Shown here in pieces: positions 8,691-16,507 of a stretch of DNA of 55,228 nucleotides. The position numbers and the translations under genes are program-made. Where the stretch lies: the NCBI GenBank assembly GCA_034434915.1, contig DAOTYE010000028.1:1-55228 (forward strand). The letters are read 5' to 3'. How positions within the stretch are numbered: the first letter of the stretch is position 1; each line of letters opens with the position of its first letter. This DNA comes from DAOTYE01 sp034434915 (lineage in GTDB: Bacteria > Chloroflexota > Dehalococcoidia > Dehalococcoidales > RBG-16-60-22). The notes below the pieces were generated by a model. That model did no database searches. It saw only the letters and a list, made by a program, of their open reading frames with translations, and was not told the origin of the DNA.

Positions 8691-9449
8691 TTGCCAACTG
8701 TTCCTGTTGAAGATATAATTCGCAATGTGAAGGTGTTGCAGTTACACCGGTGGCACGTAAACACCGAGGAGGCTTTTGATATCCAGCAGAAGCTTGCCGC
8801 AAGCGTTTGCCGGATGAATGAAGTGCTCAATCCCCGTTTCATTGCCGGGGTGGACATCTCCGCAGAGCGTGATGATGGCACTGCCACCGGCGCCGTGGTG
8901 GTATTAAAGTATCCAGAATTGAAACTGATGGAAGCAAAGTCAGTCAATCTCAAGCTCACCTTTCCCTATGTCCCGGGTCTTCTCTCTTTCCGGGAATCAC
9001 CAGTAATCCTGGCGGCATGTGAGAAGCTCACCATCGTTCCGGACCTCATCATCGTGGACGGGCAGGGCATCGCTCACCCGCGCCGCATGGGCATTGCCTC
9101 ACATCTGGGAATGCTACTGGATACACCTACCATCGGCTGTGCCAAGTCCAGGCTTTGCGGCACTCATGCTCCGGTCCCTGATGAGCCGGGTAGCTATACG
9201 GAGCTCAAAGATAAGGACGAGCTTATCGGTGCGGTGCTGAGGACTAAAGCCGGGGCAAGCCCGCTTTATGTCTCCATCGGTCATAAGGTGGACCTGATGA
9301 CCGCAATCTACTGGGTGCTGGAATGTTGCCGCGGCTATCGCCTTCCTGAGCCGACCCGGCTCGCCCATCTGGTGGCCGGCGGCAGTTTCCTTTTTGAAGC
9401 GAAGGTCTCCGCAGAAGGCTATCAGAAGAAGCTCTTTGATGAGGAGTAA
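8691..9449 (+). CDS. nfi: endonuclease V (deoxyinosine 3'-endonuclease)
   Basis: The enzyme nicks DNA near deoxyinosine and starts repair of deaminated adenine. Counting from the TTG start, the metal ligands are visible: D55 in AGVDIS, E102 in PYVPGLLSFRE, D123 in IVDGQGIAHPRR, and the later His in SIGHKVDLMTA. The chain matches the E. coli enzyme in order of motifs and in its LPEPTR C-terminus. The start is uncertain: TTG at 8691 gives 252 residues, while GTG at 8727 would remove 12 residues without touching the fold. Its stop codon region (GAGGAG) supplies the prfB ribosome site. Confidence 0.93.
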   Translation: MPTVPVEDIIRNVKVLQLHRWHVNTEEAFDIQQKLAASVCRMNEVLNPRFIAGVDISAERDDGTATGAVVVLKYPELKLMEAKSVNLKLTFPYVPGLLSFRESPVILAACEKLTIVPDLIIVDGQGIAHPRRMGIASHLGMLLDTPTIGCAKSRLCGTHAPVPDEPGSYTELKDKDELIGAVLRTKAGASPLYVSIGHKVDLMTAIYWVLECCRGYRLPEPTRLAHLVAGGSFLFEAKVSAEGYQKKLFDEE

Positions 9450-9455
9450 AGTATA

Positions 9456-10557
9456 ATGCAAGAGCTAATCGGCACTATTAAAGATATCCAGGCGCGCATT
9501 GCTCAGGCGCTGGTGCGTCTTTGACGTTGCCGGAAAAGAAAAGGAAATAGGTGAGCTAGAAAAACAATCCGCCAGTCCTGATTTCTGGCTGGACCAGTCA
9601 AAGGCACAGGAAACAATGCGTCAGCTCGCCGAAAAAAAGAAAATAGTCCAGCAGTGGCGGGGAATAGAGAAAAGGGCTGCTGACGCAGCTGAGTTTGTCA
9701 CTCTCGCCGCGGAAGATGCCGCGCTTCAGGCAGAAGTCCAATCTGAAGTAGCTAAGCTGGCAAAAGAGCTTGAAACTCTGGAATTCCAGCTGGCTTTCAG
9801 TGGTGCCTATGATAATCGTAACGCCATACTGGCGATTCATGCTGGCGCCGGCGGCACAGAATCACAGGACTGGGCGGAGATGCTCATGAGGATGTTCCTG
9901 CGCTGGGCGGAACGTCACGGCTATCAGGCTGAGGTGCTTGATATTTCCCCGGGTGAAGAAGCGGGCATCAAGAGCGTGGTGATAAGCGTCACCGGAGACT
10001 ATGCCTATGGCTATCTGAAATCAGAGCACGGCGTACACCGGCTGGTGCGTCTTTCACCTTTTGATGCAGACCATGCCCGGCACACCTCCTTTGCGCTGGT
10101 GGAGATAATGCCGGAAGCGCAGGAGGATATTGACATAAAGATTGCGCCAGAGGATTTGCGGATAGATGTCTTCCGCTCCAGCGCCCCGGGCGGACAGCAC
10201 ATGCAGAAAACGTCCAGTGCTGTCAGACTCACCCATTTGCCCACAGGCGTCATTGTCACGTGCCAGAATGAGCGCTCCCAGAGGCAGAACAAGGAGACTG
10301 CGCTCAGAATTCTGCGCGCGCGCCTGCTGGAGCTTGAAATGCAAAAGCAAGCGGAGGAACGAGCAAAGCTAAAGGGTAAGCGCATCTCAGCCGGGTGGGG
10401 AAACCAGATACGGAGCTATGTCCTCCATCCATATAAAATGGTGAAGGACCACCGTACTGATTACCAGACCGGCAACCCGGAGGCGGTGCTTGATGGAGAA
10501 CTTGATGAATTCATCACGGCGTATTTGCGGTCAGGAAAGGGGCAGGAAAATGCTTAA
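9456..10557 (+). CDS. prfB: peptide chain release factor 2 (programmed +1 frameshift)
   Basis: RF2 reads UGA and UAA stops. The gene is in two frames: ATG at 9456 opens a 22-codon frame ending in CTT TGA C (9519-9525). A +1 shift there continues in the frame that carries the rest (DVAGKEKEIGEL...). The protein is about 366 residues with the RF2 specificity motif SPF (RLVRLSPFDADH) and the catalytic GGQ (SSAPGGQHMQ). The ATG follows a GAGGAG site. The long downstream frame alone lacks the first helix, so a one-frame annotation would truncate the protein. The next gene overlaps by 8 bp. Confidence 0.93.
9511..9524 (+). promoter_or_regulatory. RF2 +1 frameshift site
   Basis: CTT TGA C is the classic slippery stop that lets RF2 control its own synthesis. 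The internal Shine-Dalgarno sits at the canonical distance (three bases before CTT) but is weak here: CTGGTG instead of AGGGGG. The TGA is codon 23 counting from the ATG at 9456. Confidence 0.88.
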
Positions 10558-11662
10558 AAGATTTGCTTGCCTGTTGCTCGTTGCTTTTTTCATGTTTGTT
10601 CTGGTTAACCCCGTGGCGGTGCAGGCTCAGAACACGCTCAGAATCCTCAAAAGTTCAGCGCAAATAGACTTCCCCGGAAAGCTCACTTTTACCATCTCCG
10701 CGCAAAGCAATGCTGAGATAAAAGATATTCGCCTGAAATATGCCGTTGACCGCATGAGCTTTGCCGAAGTTACGAGCGAAGCGTACGTGCTCTTCCAGCC
10801 CGGCACCAGAGTTGACGCCACCTGGGAATGGGACATGAGAAAAGGCGGGGGATTGCCGCCCGGCACGGCGATTTTTTACTGGTGGAAAGTGTCTGACGCC
10901 AGCGGCAATAGCATTGAAACTGAGCCAGCCCGCCTCATGTTCAATGATGACCGCTATTCATGGCGTAGCCTCACTGAAGGTCTCATTACGTTGCACTGGT
11001 ATCAGGGTGATGAAGCTTTTGCGCGGGAACTGCTGAAGACGGCAGTCCAGGCACAGATTCAACTGAAGAACAGCACCGGCGCCGAGCCGGAGAAACCGCT
11101 CCATATTTATATTTACGCCAGCGCACAGGACCTGCGGGGAGCGATGATTTTCCCCCAGGAGTGGACAGGCGGTGTGGCTTTCACCCGCCACAGCACCATT
11201 TCCATCGGCATTGCGCCGGCAGAGCTTGCCTGGGGCAAACGGGCGATGACCCATGAGTTTACCCATCTGATTATCCACCAGCAGACTTTCAATCCTTATG
11301 GCGACCTGCCGACATGGCTGGACGAAGGCTTAGCCATGTACAATGAGGGTGATTTACAGACATCTTTCGCCAGCCTGCTGATTAAGGCGATTATAGAAGA
11401 CAAACTCATCTCTGTGCGCAGCCTTTCCAGCCCGTTCTCAGCTTTCCCTGAACAGGCAGTCCTCTCCTATGCGGAAAGCTATACCATCGTGGCATTTCTC
11501 ATCGGCAACTACGGGCAGAGCAAGATGCTGGAGCTTCTGACCGCTTTCCGAAACGGCAGTGGCTATGATGAAGCTCTGACTAAAGTTTACGGATTTGATA
11601 TGGACGGTCTGGACAGCCAGTGGCGGGAATTCCTCAAAAAGGCAGTGAAGGCAGTCAAGTGA
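10550..11662 (+). CDS. secreted peptidase MA-like zinc metallopeptidase
   Basis: This 370-residue protein has an N-terminal signal peptide (LKRFACLLLVAFFMFVLVNP, cleavage probably after VQAQ). An Ig-like beta region follows, then a gluzincin-type catalytic domain with HEFTH at residues 235-239 and a downstream WLDEGLAMY that supplies the third metal ligand. This pattern belongs to the 'peptidase MA-like' group common in Chloroflexota and Firmicutes. ATG 10550 overlaps the prfB end by 8 bp; the upstream in-frame ATG at 10490 would lie deep inside prfB and destroy the signal peptide. The substrate is unknown. It probably acts outside the membrane. Confidence 0.8.
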   Translation: MLKRFACLLLVAFFMFVLVNPVAVQAQNTLRILKSSAQIDFPGKLTFTISAQSNAEIKDIRLKYAVDRMSFAEVTSEAYVLFQPGTRVDATWEWDMRKGGGLPPGTAIFYWWKVSDASGNSIETEPARLMFNDDRYSWRSLTEGLITLHWYQGDEAFARELLKTAVQAQIQLKNSTGAEPEKPLHIYIYASAQDLRGAMIFPQEWTGGVAFTRHSTISIGIAPAELAWGKRAMTHEFTHLIIHQQTFNPYGDLPTWLDEGLAMYNEGDLQTSFASLLIKAIIEDKLISVRSLSSPFSAFPEQAVLSYAESYTIVAFLIGNYGQSKMLELLTAFRNGSGYDEALTKVYGFDMDGLDSQWREFLKKAVKAVK

Positions 11663-12372
11663 AACCCAGTAAAAGCACTGACGTTAAAAAGTCATTCACC
11701 ATCCATGACCTGCCTCCCGCGGAACGACCGAGGGAAAGGCTTCAGCGCTTTGGAGTAGAAGCCCTCTCCGCTCAGGAAATTCTGGCACTTATTCTGGGCA
11801 GAGGTATTTCCGGTGAATCAGTTATGGTCACCGCTCAGAGGCTGTTAAGCCGGTTCGGAAGCTTGAAAGGCATTGCCGGTGCATCACTGGAGGAGCTGTC
11901 TCAAATCAAAGGCATCGGCCTGGCGAAAGCCTGCCAGATTAAGGCGGCGTTTGAGCTCGGCAGCCGGGCGGATAGTTCTATTGCAGACGTGAACCGTTGC
12001 GTGGTGAAAACGCCGGAAGATGTGGTGAATGCGGTGCAGGACAGGCTTAAGGGCAAGAAGAAGGAACATTTCCTGGCACTGCTCCTGGACACCAGAAACC
12101 ACCTCATTAAAATCGCTGAGGTGTCAATCGGCAGTCTGGACACGAGCATTGTTCACCCCAGGGAAGCCTTCAAAGAAGCCATCGCCGCCAGCGCGGCATC
12201 AGCCATCTTTGCTCACAATCACCCGTCAGGCGACCCGCAAGCCTCAGACGATGATATCCGCATCACTAAGCGGCTCTCAGAAGCCGGGGAAATCATCGGC
12301 ATAGAGGTGCTTGACCACGTCATCATCGGCGCAAAGACATTCCTCAGCCTGAAGCGGGCAGGGCTGTTCTAA
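11659..12372 (+). CDS. radC: RadC family JAB-domain protein
   Basis: RadC proteins have a helix-hairpin-helix region followed by a JAMM/MPN domain. Here the HhH is around GASLEELSQIKGIGLAKACQI and the metal motif HNHPSGD lies at residues 186-192. Despite the name, a DNA-repair role is not established. GTG 11659 overlaps the previous stop as GTGA, typical of translational coupling, with GAAGG 7-8 nt upstream. The longer start at 11620 would add 13 residues without a ribosome site. Confidence 0.9.
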   Translation: MKPSKSTDVKKSFTIHDLPPAERPRERLQRFGVEALSAQEILALILGRGISGESVMVTAQRLLSRFGSLKGIAGASLEELSQIKGIGLAKACQIKAAFELGSRADSSIADVNRCVVKTPEDVVNAVQDRLKGKKKEHFLALLLDTRNHLIKIAEVSIGSLDTSIVHPREAFKEAIAASAASAIFAHNHPSGDPQASDDDIRITKRLSEAGEIIGIEVLDHVIIGAKTFLSLKRAGLF

Positions 12373-12408
12373 GGCAATAAGTGGACATAAAATTAGGCTG
12401 AAAAAGAA

Positions 12409-13047
12409 TCAGCGGACTGACTCTTCCATGCTTTCAATGATTATCTCTGCGGCTAATCTCGCGCCGATGCCGGCGGGCAGAGCACACTTGGCATAGCCTT
12501 TCTCGCGCTTGAATGCCTCCATGTTCTCCGGGCTGGCGCGGGCGTCCATGTAGCGTCCGAAAATCACGTCCTCCTGTATTTTAGGGCAGAGGATTGAGCT
12601 GAAGATTTGCTGAAAGCGCGGGAGGAACTTGCGGGCGGCAGAGATGGCTCTGCCGGTGGCATCGTAATCTGTGATATCGTCACTGCCGAAGTATAGCCCC
12701 AGGGCAAATAGTCCCCCGCTCACCGCACCGCATATCCACCCGCTCGCGCCAAAGCCGGGGAAAGCTGAGAGCCCTTTGACCATCTCCGTGTTCCCCAGTC
12801 CGAACTCTTCCATCACGGGAAGCGCTGAACCTTTGGCTCAGCTATGGCTGAGATACTCATACTCCTCGGCATGGCGCTGGATGCGGTCAAGGATTTCCGT
12901 TTTGCGGGCGATGATTTGCTTGCTATCCAGAACTTTTCTGGGTATGCCTTTTGCCAGCAATGCGTTGTATCTCGCTTCAATCGCTCGGACATCCCAGGCT
13001 TTGTCCGCCAGCTCATGAACCCTGCTTTTCAGCAATTTGTCAGACAT
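12409..13047 (-). CDS. C_GCAxxG_C_C family redox protein, probable selenoprotein (UGA at codon 70)
   Basis: Two open frames that look separate (13047-12838 and 12816-12409) are in the same frame, divided only by one TGA at 12840-12838. Read through, they give a continuous 212-residue member of the C_GCAxxG_C_C putative redox family. The family's four conserved Cys positions fall at residue 70 (the TGA, in YLSHS-x-AKGSAL), C106 (WICGAVSGG), C154 (ILCPK) and C188 (AKCALPAG). A hairpin fitting a bacterial SECIS follows the TGA. From memory, the family description notes a selenoprotein member. The start has an excellent GAGGAGGAG site 16 bp after the HPP gene. Alternatives are a nonsense mutation or a sequencing error. 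Confidence 0.75.
12807..12840 (-). promoter_or_regulatory. UGA codon with bacterial SECIS-like hairpin
   Basis: On the minus strand, 15 nt after the UGA, CUUCC pairs with GGAAG around a 6-nt loop CGUGAU. Below a G-A mismatch the stem extends by C-G, G-U and A-U. The apical loop starts 21 nt after UGA and has a G at its second position. As I recall, this fits the published bacterial SECIS pattern of a small loop with an early G about 16-37 nt after the UGA. The prediction is by eye, without energy calculation. Confidence 0.6.
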
Positions 13048-13063
13048 GCGCTCCTCCTCAAAG

Positions 13064-13573
13064 CTAGGTCAGGTCTTTCAGGAATCTCCTGCCAAAGTGC
13101 TGGGCGAGAGAAAGAACGGAACTGCTGATGATGACGGCGATGGCGATTTGCGTAGACACGCCGGAAATAACCGTGCCCAGAGTGATACCGCTCGCCGGCG
13201 GATGCTCAACATCCAGTGCCACCATTAGGAAGATTGAAATGCCCACCGCCGCAGAATATAAAATGAAAGAGATAAGCTCAAAAGGCTGGGGAATTAACGC
13301 GAAGAGTGCCCCGGTGAAGAACCCGCACAGGTAGCCGCCGATGATTCTGCGAGGATGCGCGGTGATGTTTTTAGGCATGGCGAAGACGATAAACACGCTG
13401 GCGCCGATGGAGGCGATGATAACCGCGTGCTGCATCTCCAGCAATAGAAGCACGATGAACACAATCACGCTTGCGGCGAAGGTCTGGCGGACATAATATT
13501 TCCATTGAGCTTTGAATTCCTGGCGCAGTCTTGCCAGTTCACGCCTGACGTGGAGCCAGAAGAAATAATACAT
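13064..13573 (-). CDS. HPP family integral membrane protein
   Basis: This 169-residue protein has four hydrophobic helices after a charged N-terminus and the signature HPP (ALDVEHPPASG), with PRRIIGGYLCGF in the middle. HPP proteins are predicted transporters; a plant member has been linked to nitrite transport, but the substrate of bacterial members is generally unknown. It is the first gene of a two-gene operon with the redox/seleno-protein, 16 bp apart. A TATAAT lies upstream on the minus strand but its -35 is poor. Confidence 0.82.
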   Translation of the reverse strand: MYYFFWLHVRRELARLRQEFKAQWKYYVRQTFAASVIVFIVLLLLEMQHAVIIASIGASVFIVFAMPKNITAHPRRIIGGYLCGFFTGALFALIPQPFELISFILYSAAVGISIFLMVALDVEHPPASGITLGTVISGVSTQIAIAVIISSSVLSLAQHFGRRFLKDLT

Positions 13574-13656
13574 ACCGCGCTTAAATCAATGTCTTACCGC
13601 CAATTATATACCTTTTTGTGTGCCATGTATATTCTGATGCACATTGCATGAGTTTA

Positions 13657-13665
13657 TGTTATAGT
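13657..13665 (+). promoter_or_regulatory. extended -10 promoter for the binding lipoprotein
   Basis: TG-T-TATAGT is an extended -10 element ending 10 bp before the ATG at 13676. No convincing -35 or Shine-Dalgarno is present (TTAAAGACAAT precedes the ATG), so the mRNA may have a leader of only a few bases. Confidence 0.45.
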
Positions 13666-13675
13666 TAAAGACAAT

Positions 13676-15286
13676 ATGCCGTCAAGAATTAAAAATATCG
13701 CCTGTCTTGTTGCTTTTGTTGCCATATTTTTCAGCGTCCTTGCTGGCGGCTGTCAGCCAGCCGCTCAGGCACCTCAAGTCCAGAGCGGTGGTGTGCTTCA
13801 CCTTTATGGCATTGACCCCATTACCCTTGACCCGGCAGTCTCCGGGGAGATGACCTCTCATGGATACATCGCGCAGTTGTTTGGCGGGCTGGTCAGGCTG
13901 GACGATGACCTGAGGGTGGTGCCGGACATTGCCAAAAACTGGGAAATCAGCAGTGACGGCAGAACTTATACCTTCCATTTACGTGAGTATGTCTTTTTCC
14001 ATAACGGCAGGCAGGTGAAAGCCGGGGATTTCAAATACTCTTGGGAGCGCGCCTGCCTCCCCGTCACAGGTTCCCGCACGGCGGCGACCTACCTGGGTGA
14101 TATCGTCGGCGTCAGCGATATGCTGGCGGGCAGGGCGAAAGAGCTGAGCGGCGTGAAGGTTGTTGACGATTACACGCTCCAGGTGACCATTGACGCCCCC
14201 AAGTCATACTTTCTCTCCAAGCTCACCTACCCCACCTCATACGTTGTAGATAGAGAGAATGTCGCCACCGGCAAAGAGTGGTGGCGCAAGCCTAACGGCA
14301 CCGGGGCTTTCAAATTGAAGAGCTGGGACAAAGAGAAAGAGCTCGTCCTGGAGAGGAATGACCGCTTTTACGGAGAGAAGGCTAAGGTGAGCCGGGTGGT
14401 CTTCCTGCTGTGGGGTGGCGTCCCGATGAACCTGTATGAGACCGATGAAATAGATGTGACTGCCGTCCATATTGACTATATTGACAAAGTCACTGATAAA
14501 CGCGGCAGATTCTACCAGCAACTTGAGATTGTCCCTGAGCTCAGCTTCAGCTATATCGGCTTCAATGTCACCAGACCGCCGTTCAATGACCCTTCCATCC
14601 GCCGTGCTTTCAGCCTGGCAATAGACAAGGACAAAATCATCTCTCTGGTTTATAAAAACATGGTCACCCGCGCTGACGGCATACTCCCCCCTGGCATACC
14701 CGGCTACAATGAGCAACTGCGCGGGCTGAGGTTTGATGTAGCTGAGGCGAAGCGACTCATTGCCACATCCAGCTATGGCAGCGTATCCGCCCTGCCGCCC
14801 ATCACCATCACTACGTCCGGCTGGGGAGGATTGATTTCTCAGGACCTGGAAGCCATCATCAATGAATGGCGGCGGAACCTGGGAGTGGAGGTCAAGGTCA
14901 GACAGCTTGAGCCGGAGCGCTATTTCTACTGGCTGACTGAGGAAAAAGATGAGATGTACTCCATCGGCTGGGTGGCTGATTACCCTCATCCGCAGGACTT
15001 TCTGGATGTCCTCTTCCGTTCCGGCGCCGAAAACAACTACGGCGAATACAGCAATGCTGAGGTGGACGCGCTCATTGAAAAAGCCAATGTGGAGCGGAAT
15101 GAGGAAGCCAGCCTGGCGCTCTACCGGCAGGCGGAACAAAAGCTGGTGGACGATGCCGCCTGCATTCCGCTGTGGTTCGGCAAGAACTACATCCTGGTAA
15201 AGCCTTACGTTGAAGGCTATAAGCTCAACCCGATGGGCTTCGCCAATCTCAATACCGTGTCAGTGAAACCGCGTGACAAATCCTGA
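13676..15286 (+). CDS. oligopeptide/nickel-type ABC transporter substrate-binding lipoprotein
   Basis: This is a 536-residue family-5 extracellular solute-binding protein. A lipoprotein signal peptide ends in LAGG-C with the lipidated Cys at residue 26. The N-lobe has the usual pattern (GIDPITLDPAVS; VVPDIAKNWEIS; YTFHLRE; FKYSWERA) and the C-lobe closes with VDDAACIPLWF. It would capture peptides or similar ligands at the cell surface for import. No permease or ATPase genes lie beside it, so it is an orphan that must share a transporter encoded elsewhere. Confidence 0.9.
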   Translation: MPSRIKNIACLVAFVAIFFSVLAGGCQPAAQAPQVQSGGVLHLYGIDPITLDPAVSGEMTSHGYIAQLFGGLVRLDDDLRVVPDIAKNWEISSDGRTYTFHLREYVFFHNGRQVKAGDFKYSWERACLPVTGSRTAATYLGDIVGVSDMLAGRAKELSGVKVVDDYTLQVTIDAPKSYFLSKLTYPTSYVVDRENVATGKEWWRKPNGTGAFKLKSWDKEKELVLERNDRFYGEKAKVSRVVFLLWGGVPMNLYETDEIDVTAVHIDYIDKVTDKRGRFYQQLEIVPELSFSYIGFNVTRPPFNDPSIRRAFSLAIDKDKIISLVYKNMVTRADGILPPGIPGYNEQLRGLRFDVAEAKRLIATSSYGSVSALPPITITTSGWGGLISQDLEAIINEWRRNLGVEVKVRQLEPERYFYWLTEEKDEMYSIGWVADYPHPQDFLDVLFRSGAENNYGEYSNAEVDALIEKANVERNEEASLALYRQAEQKLVDDAACIPLWFGKNYILVKPYVEGYKLNPMGFANLNTVSVKPRDKS

Positions 15287-15291
15287 ACGCG

Positions 15292-15385
15292 AAATCATAA
15301 ATTCTAAACAAATTCAAATGACCAAAATCCCAGACACTTGTAATTTGAAATTGGATATTGCTTAGAGTTTAGATATTAGGATTTT
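15292..15385. repeat. AT-rich imperfect inverted repeat
   Basis: The left arm (AAATCATAAATTCTAAACA, then AATTCAAAT) matches the reverse complement of the right arm (AATTTGAAAT ... TTTAGATATTAGGATTT) imperfectly around a short non-repeated centre. This resembles the small palindromic intergenic elements scattered in many genomes. It separates the binding lipoprotein from tRNA-Ser. Only one copy is visible here. Confidence 0.4.
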
Positions 15386-15414
15386 GGGTTCGGGGTGGTG
15401 GCAAGGTGTGGGGC

Positions 15415-15506
15415 TGGCGGAGGGGGTGGGATTCGAACCCACGCTCGCCGTGACCGGCGAGAACGGTTTTCAAGACCGTCACCATAAACCACTCGGACAC
15501 CCCTCC
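15415..15506 (-). tRNA. tRNA-Ser (anticodon UGA)
   Basis: This is a class II tRNA with a long variable arm (CTCGCCGGTCACGGCGAG). The acceptor stem GGAGGGG/CCCCTCC, discriminator G and an encoded CCA end are present. The anticodon loop CTTGAAA carries TGA (plus-strand positions 15470-15472), and the T-loop GGTTCGAATCC is perfect. It is an ordinary serine tRNA, not tRNA-Sec: the acceptor stem is 7 bp and the anticodon is not UCA. Confidence 0.96.
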
Positions 15507-15518
15507 CCACCAGAAGCT

Positions 15519-15524
15519 ATTATA
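15519..15524 (-). promoter_or_regulatory. -10 element upstream of tRNA-Ser
   Basis: A perfect TATAAT on the minus strand lies 12 bp before the tRNA 5' end. The -35 region (TGGTAA, 17 bp upstream) is weak. Confidence 0.4.
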
Positions 15525-15659
15525 GCGATAAGCCGAAAAAATTACCATTCTCGTTGAGGCCATTCAGCGGAATCCAGAATGATAGCTCACTGAAAAGGCA
15601 CCCAAAAAACAAAACGAATCTTTGGAGACCGGATGTAAAAGTCCCTCTTCCCATCACGC

Positions 15660-15687
15660 TTGACAATCTCCACCCCTCATCTATAAT
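15660..15687 (+). promoter_or_regulatory. consensus promoter of the zinc-ribbon/OB-fold gene
   Basis: Perfect TTGACA and perfect TATAAT are 16 bp apart. The ATG at 15706 is 18 bp past the -10, with AAAGGGG between, so the leader is only about a dozen bases. The match implies strong constitutive expression. Confidence 0.8.
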
Positions 15688-15705
15688 GATGGAAAGGGGT
15701 GTTGC

Positions 15706-16389
15706 ATGCATAAGTGCCCCAATTGCGCTCAGGAGACGGCAAAGACCAGAGATTGGGCATGTCCCTGGTGCGGTTACCCTCTGCTTTCAGACAAGTTTGA
15801 AGAGATGCCTGAGACCTATCAGCAACTTCAGGCAGAGAAACGCCGTAAACAGAGACAACCTCCAAAAGAGCAGGCTGAAGAATTCAACCTCGCTGAGCTA
15901 AGCCCTTTAACGCCTGCTCAGCCGGCCGAAATACGGAAAAACGGCGAGACATCTACGCCGGAGCGTGTCCTCACTCCCACCCCGGTAGAGGTGACCTCTG
16001 GCGCTTACCTCCGTGAACATGGCACCGCCGCACCGGCGCCCGCTCCACAGCCAGAGACCCCGCGCCGGTTGATACCGGACTCTGAACACGCTCTCACTAT
16101 GGCTCCTTTGGAGGTAACCGTAGAAGAGCTGTATTCTCTTATTGCCAACCAGAGTTTTAAGGTAACCGGCATCGTGGACAAGGTAGTATTGAATGAAGAT
16201 TATAATGTTTACTATGTCATCCTGACCAGCGCCAAAAGCACGCTGGAAGTGAATGTCCAGTGCACCTTTGACAGGACGCATGTATCTGAACTGAACCAGC
16301 TGGCAAAAGGGCAGACCGTTACCGTGCAGGGCAAATACGCCGGCTATATCATCAACATGCTCATGAGAGACTGCTCTCTCGTTCGGTGA
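15706..16389 (+). CDS. zinc-ribbon protein with C-terminal OB-fold (tRNA_anti-like)
   Basis: This 227-residue protein has three parts. Residues 1-27 hold a double-CxxC zinc ribbon (CPNC ... CPWCGYPL). Residues ~30-135 are a Pro/Glu-rich, probably disordered linker. Residues ~140-227 resemble the OB-fold of the tRNA_anti-like family (TVEELYSLIANQSFKVTGIV; LEVNVQCTF; LAKGQTVTVQGKYAGY). A single-strand nucleic acid or oligosaccharide ligand is possible. The next gene carries the same N-terminal ribbon, so the two are probably functionally linked. No precise function is known to me. Confidence 0.75.
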   Translation: MHKCPNCAQETAKTRDWACPWCGYPLLSDKFEEMPETYQQLQAEKRRKQRQPPKEQAEEFNLAELSPLTPAQPAEIRKNGETSTPERVLTPTPVEVTSGAYLREHGTAAPAPAPQPETPRRLIPDSEHALTMAPLEVTVEELYSLIANQSFKVTGIVDKVVLNEDYNVYYVILTSAKSTLEVNVQCTFDRTHVSELNQLAKGQTVTVQGKYAGYIINMLMRDCSLVR

Positions 16390-16440
16390 TAGGGTACCCC
16401 GTGCATTCCGGTATTTCGCTCACGTATTTCTTTTGACTGC

Positions 16441-16469
16441 TTGACGTAAATGCATAATGTTGTGATAGT
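16441..16469 (+). promoter_or_regulatory. promoter of the zinc-ribbon/receiver gene
   Basis: TTGACG is followed after 17 bp by GATAGT with an extended TGT just before it. The start codon at 16508 lies about 38 bp downstream. Confidence 0.6.
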
Positions 16470-16507
16470 ATTGAGCAGGAAGCCGATGCAGGCACAGGGT
16501 GACGTTT

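Noticed and set aside
10490..10549. Upstream start of the metallopeptidase
   Set aside because: It lies within prfB and would bury the signal peptide behind 20 charged residues.
12409..12816. Separate short gene starting at GTG 12816
   Set aside because: No ribosome site; the same frame continues upstream across the UGA with family sequence, so one gene is more likely.
12813..13016. Short ORF (67 codons) in another frame at the selenoprotein locus
   Set aside because: Overlaps the better-supported frame, which has the ribosome site and family sequence.
15415..15506. tRNA-Sec, given the likely selenoprotein nearby
   Set aside because: The anticodon is UGA (serine), not UCA, and the acceptor stem has the normal 7 bp.
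15369..15563. 64-codon minus-strand ORF
   Set aside because: It is the tRNA-Ser gene read as protein.
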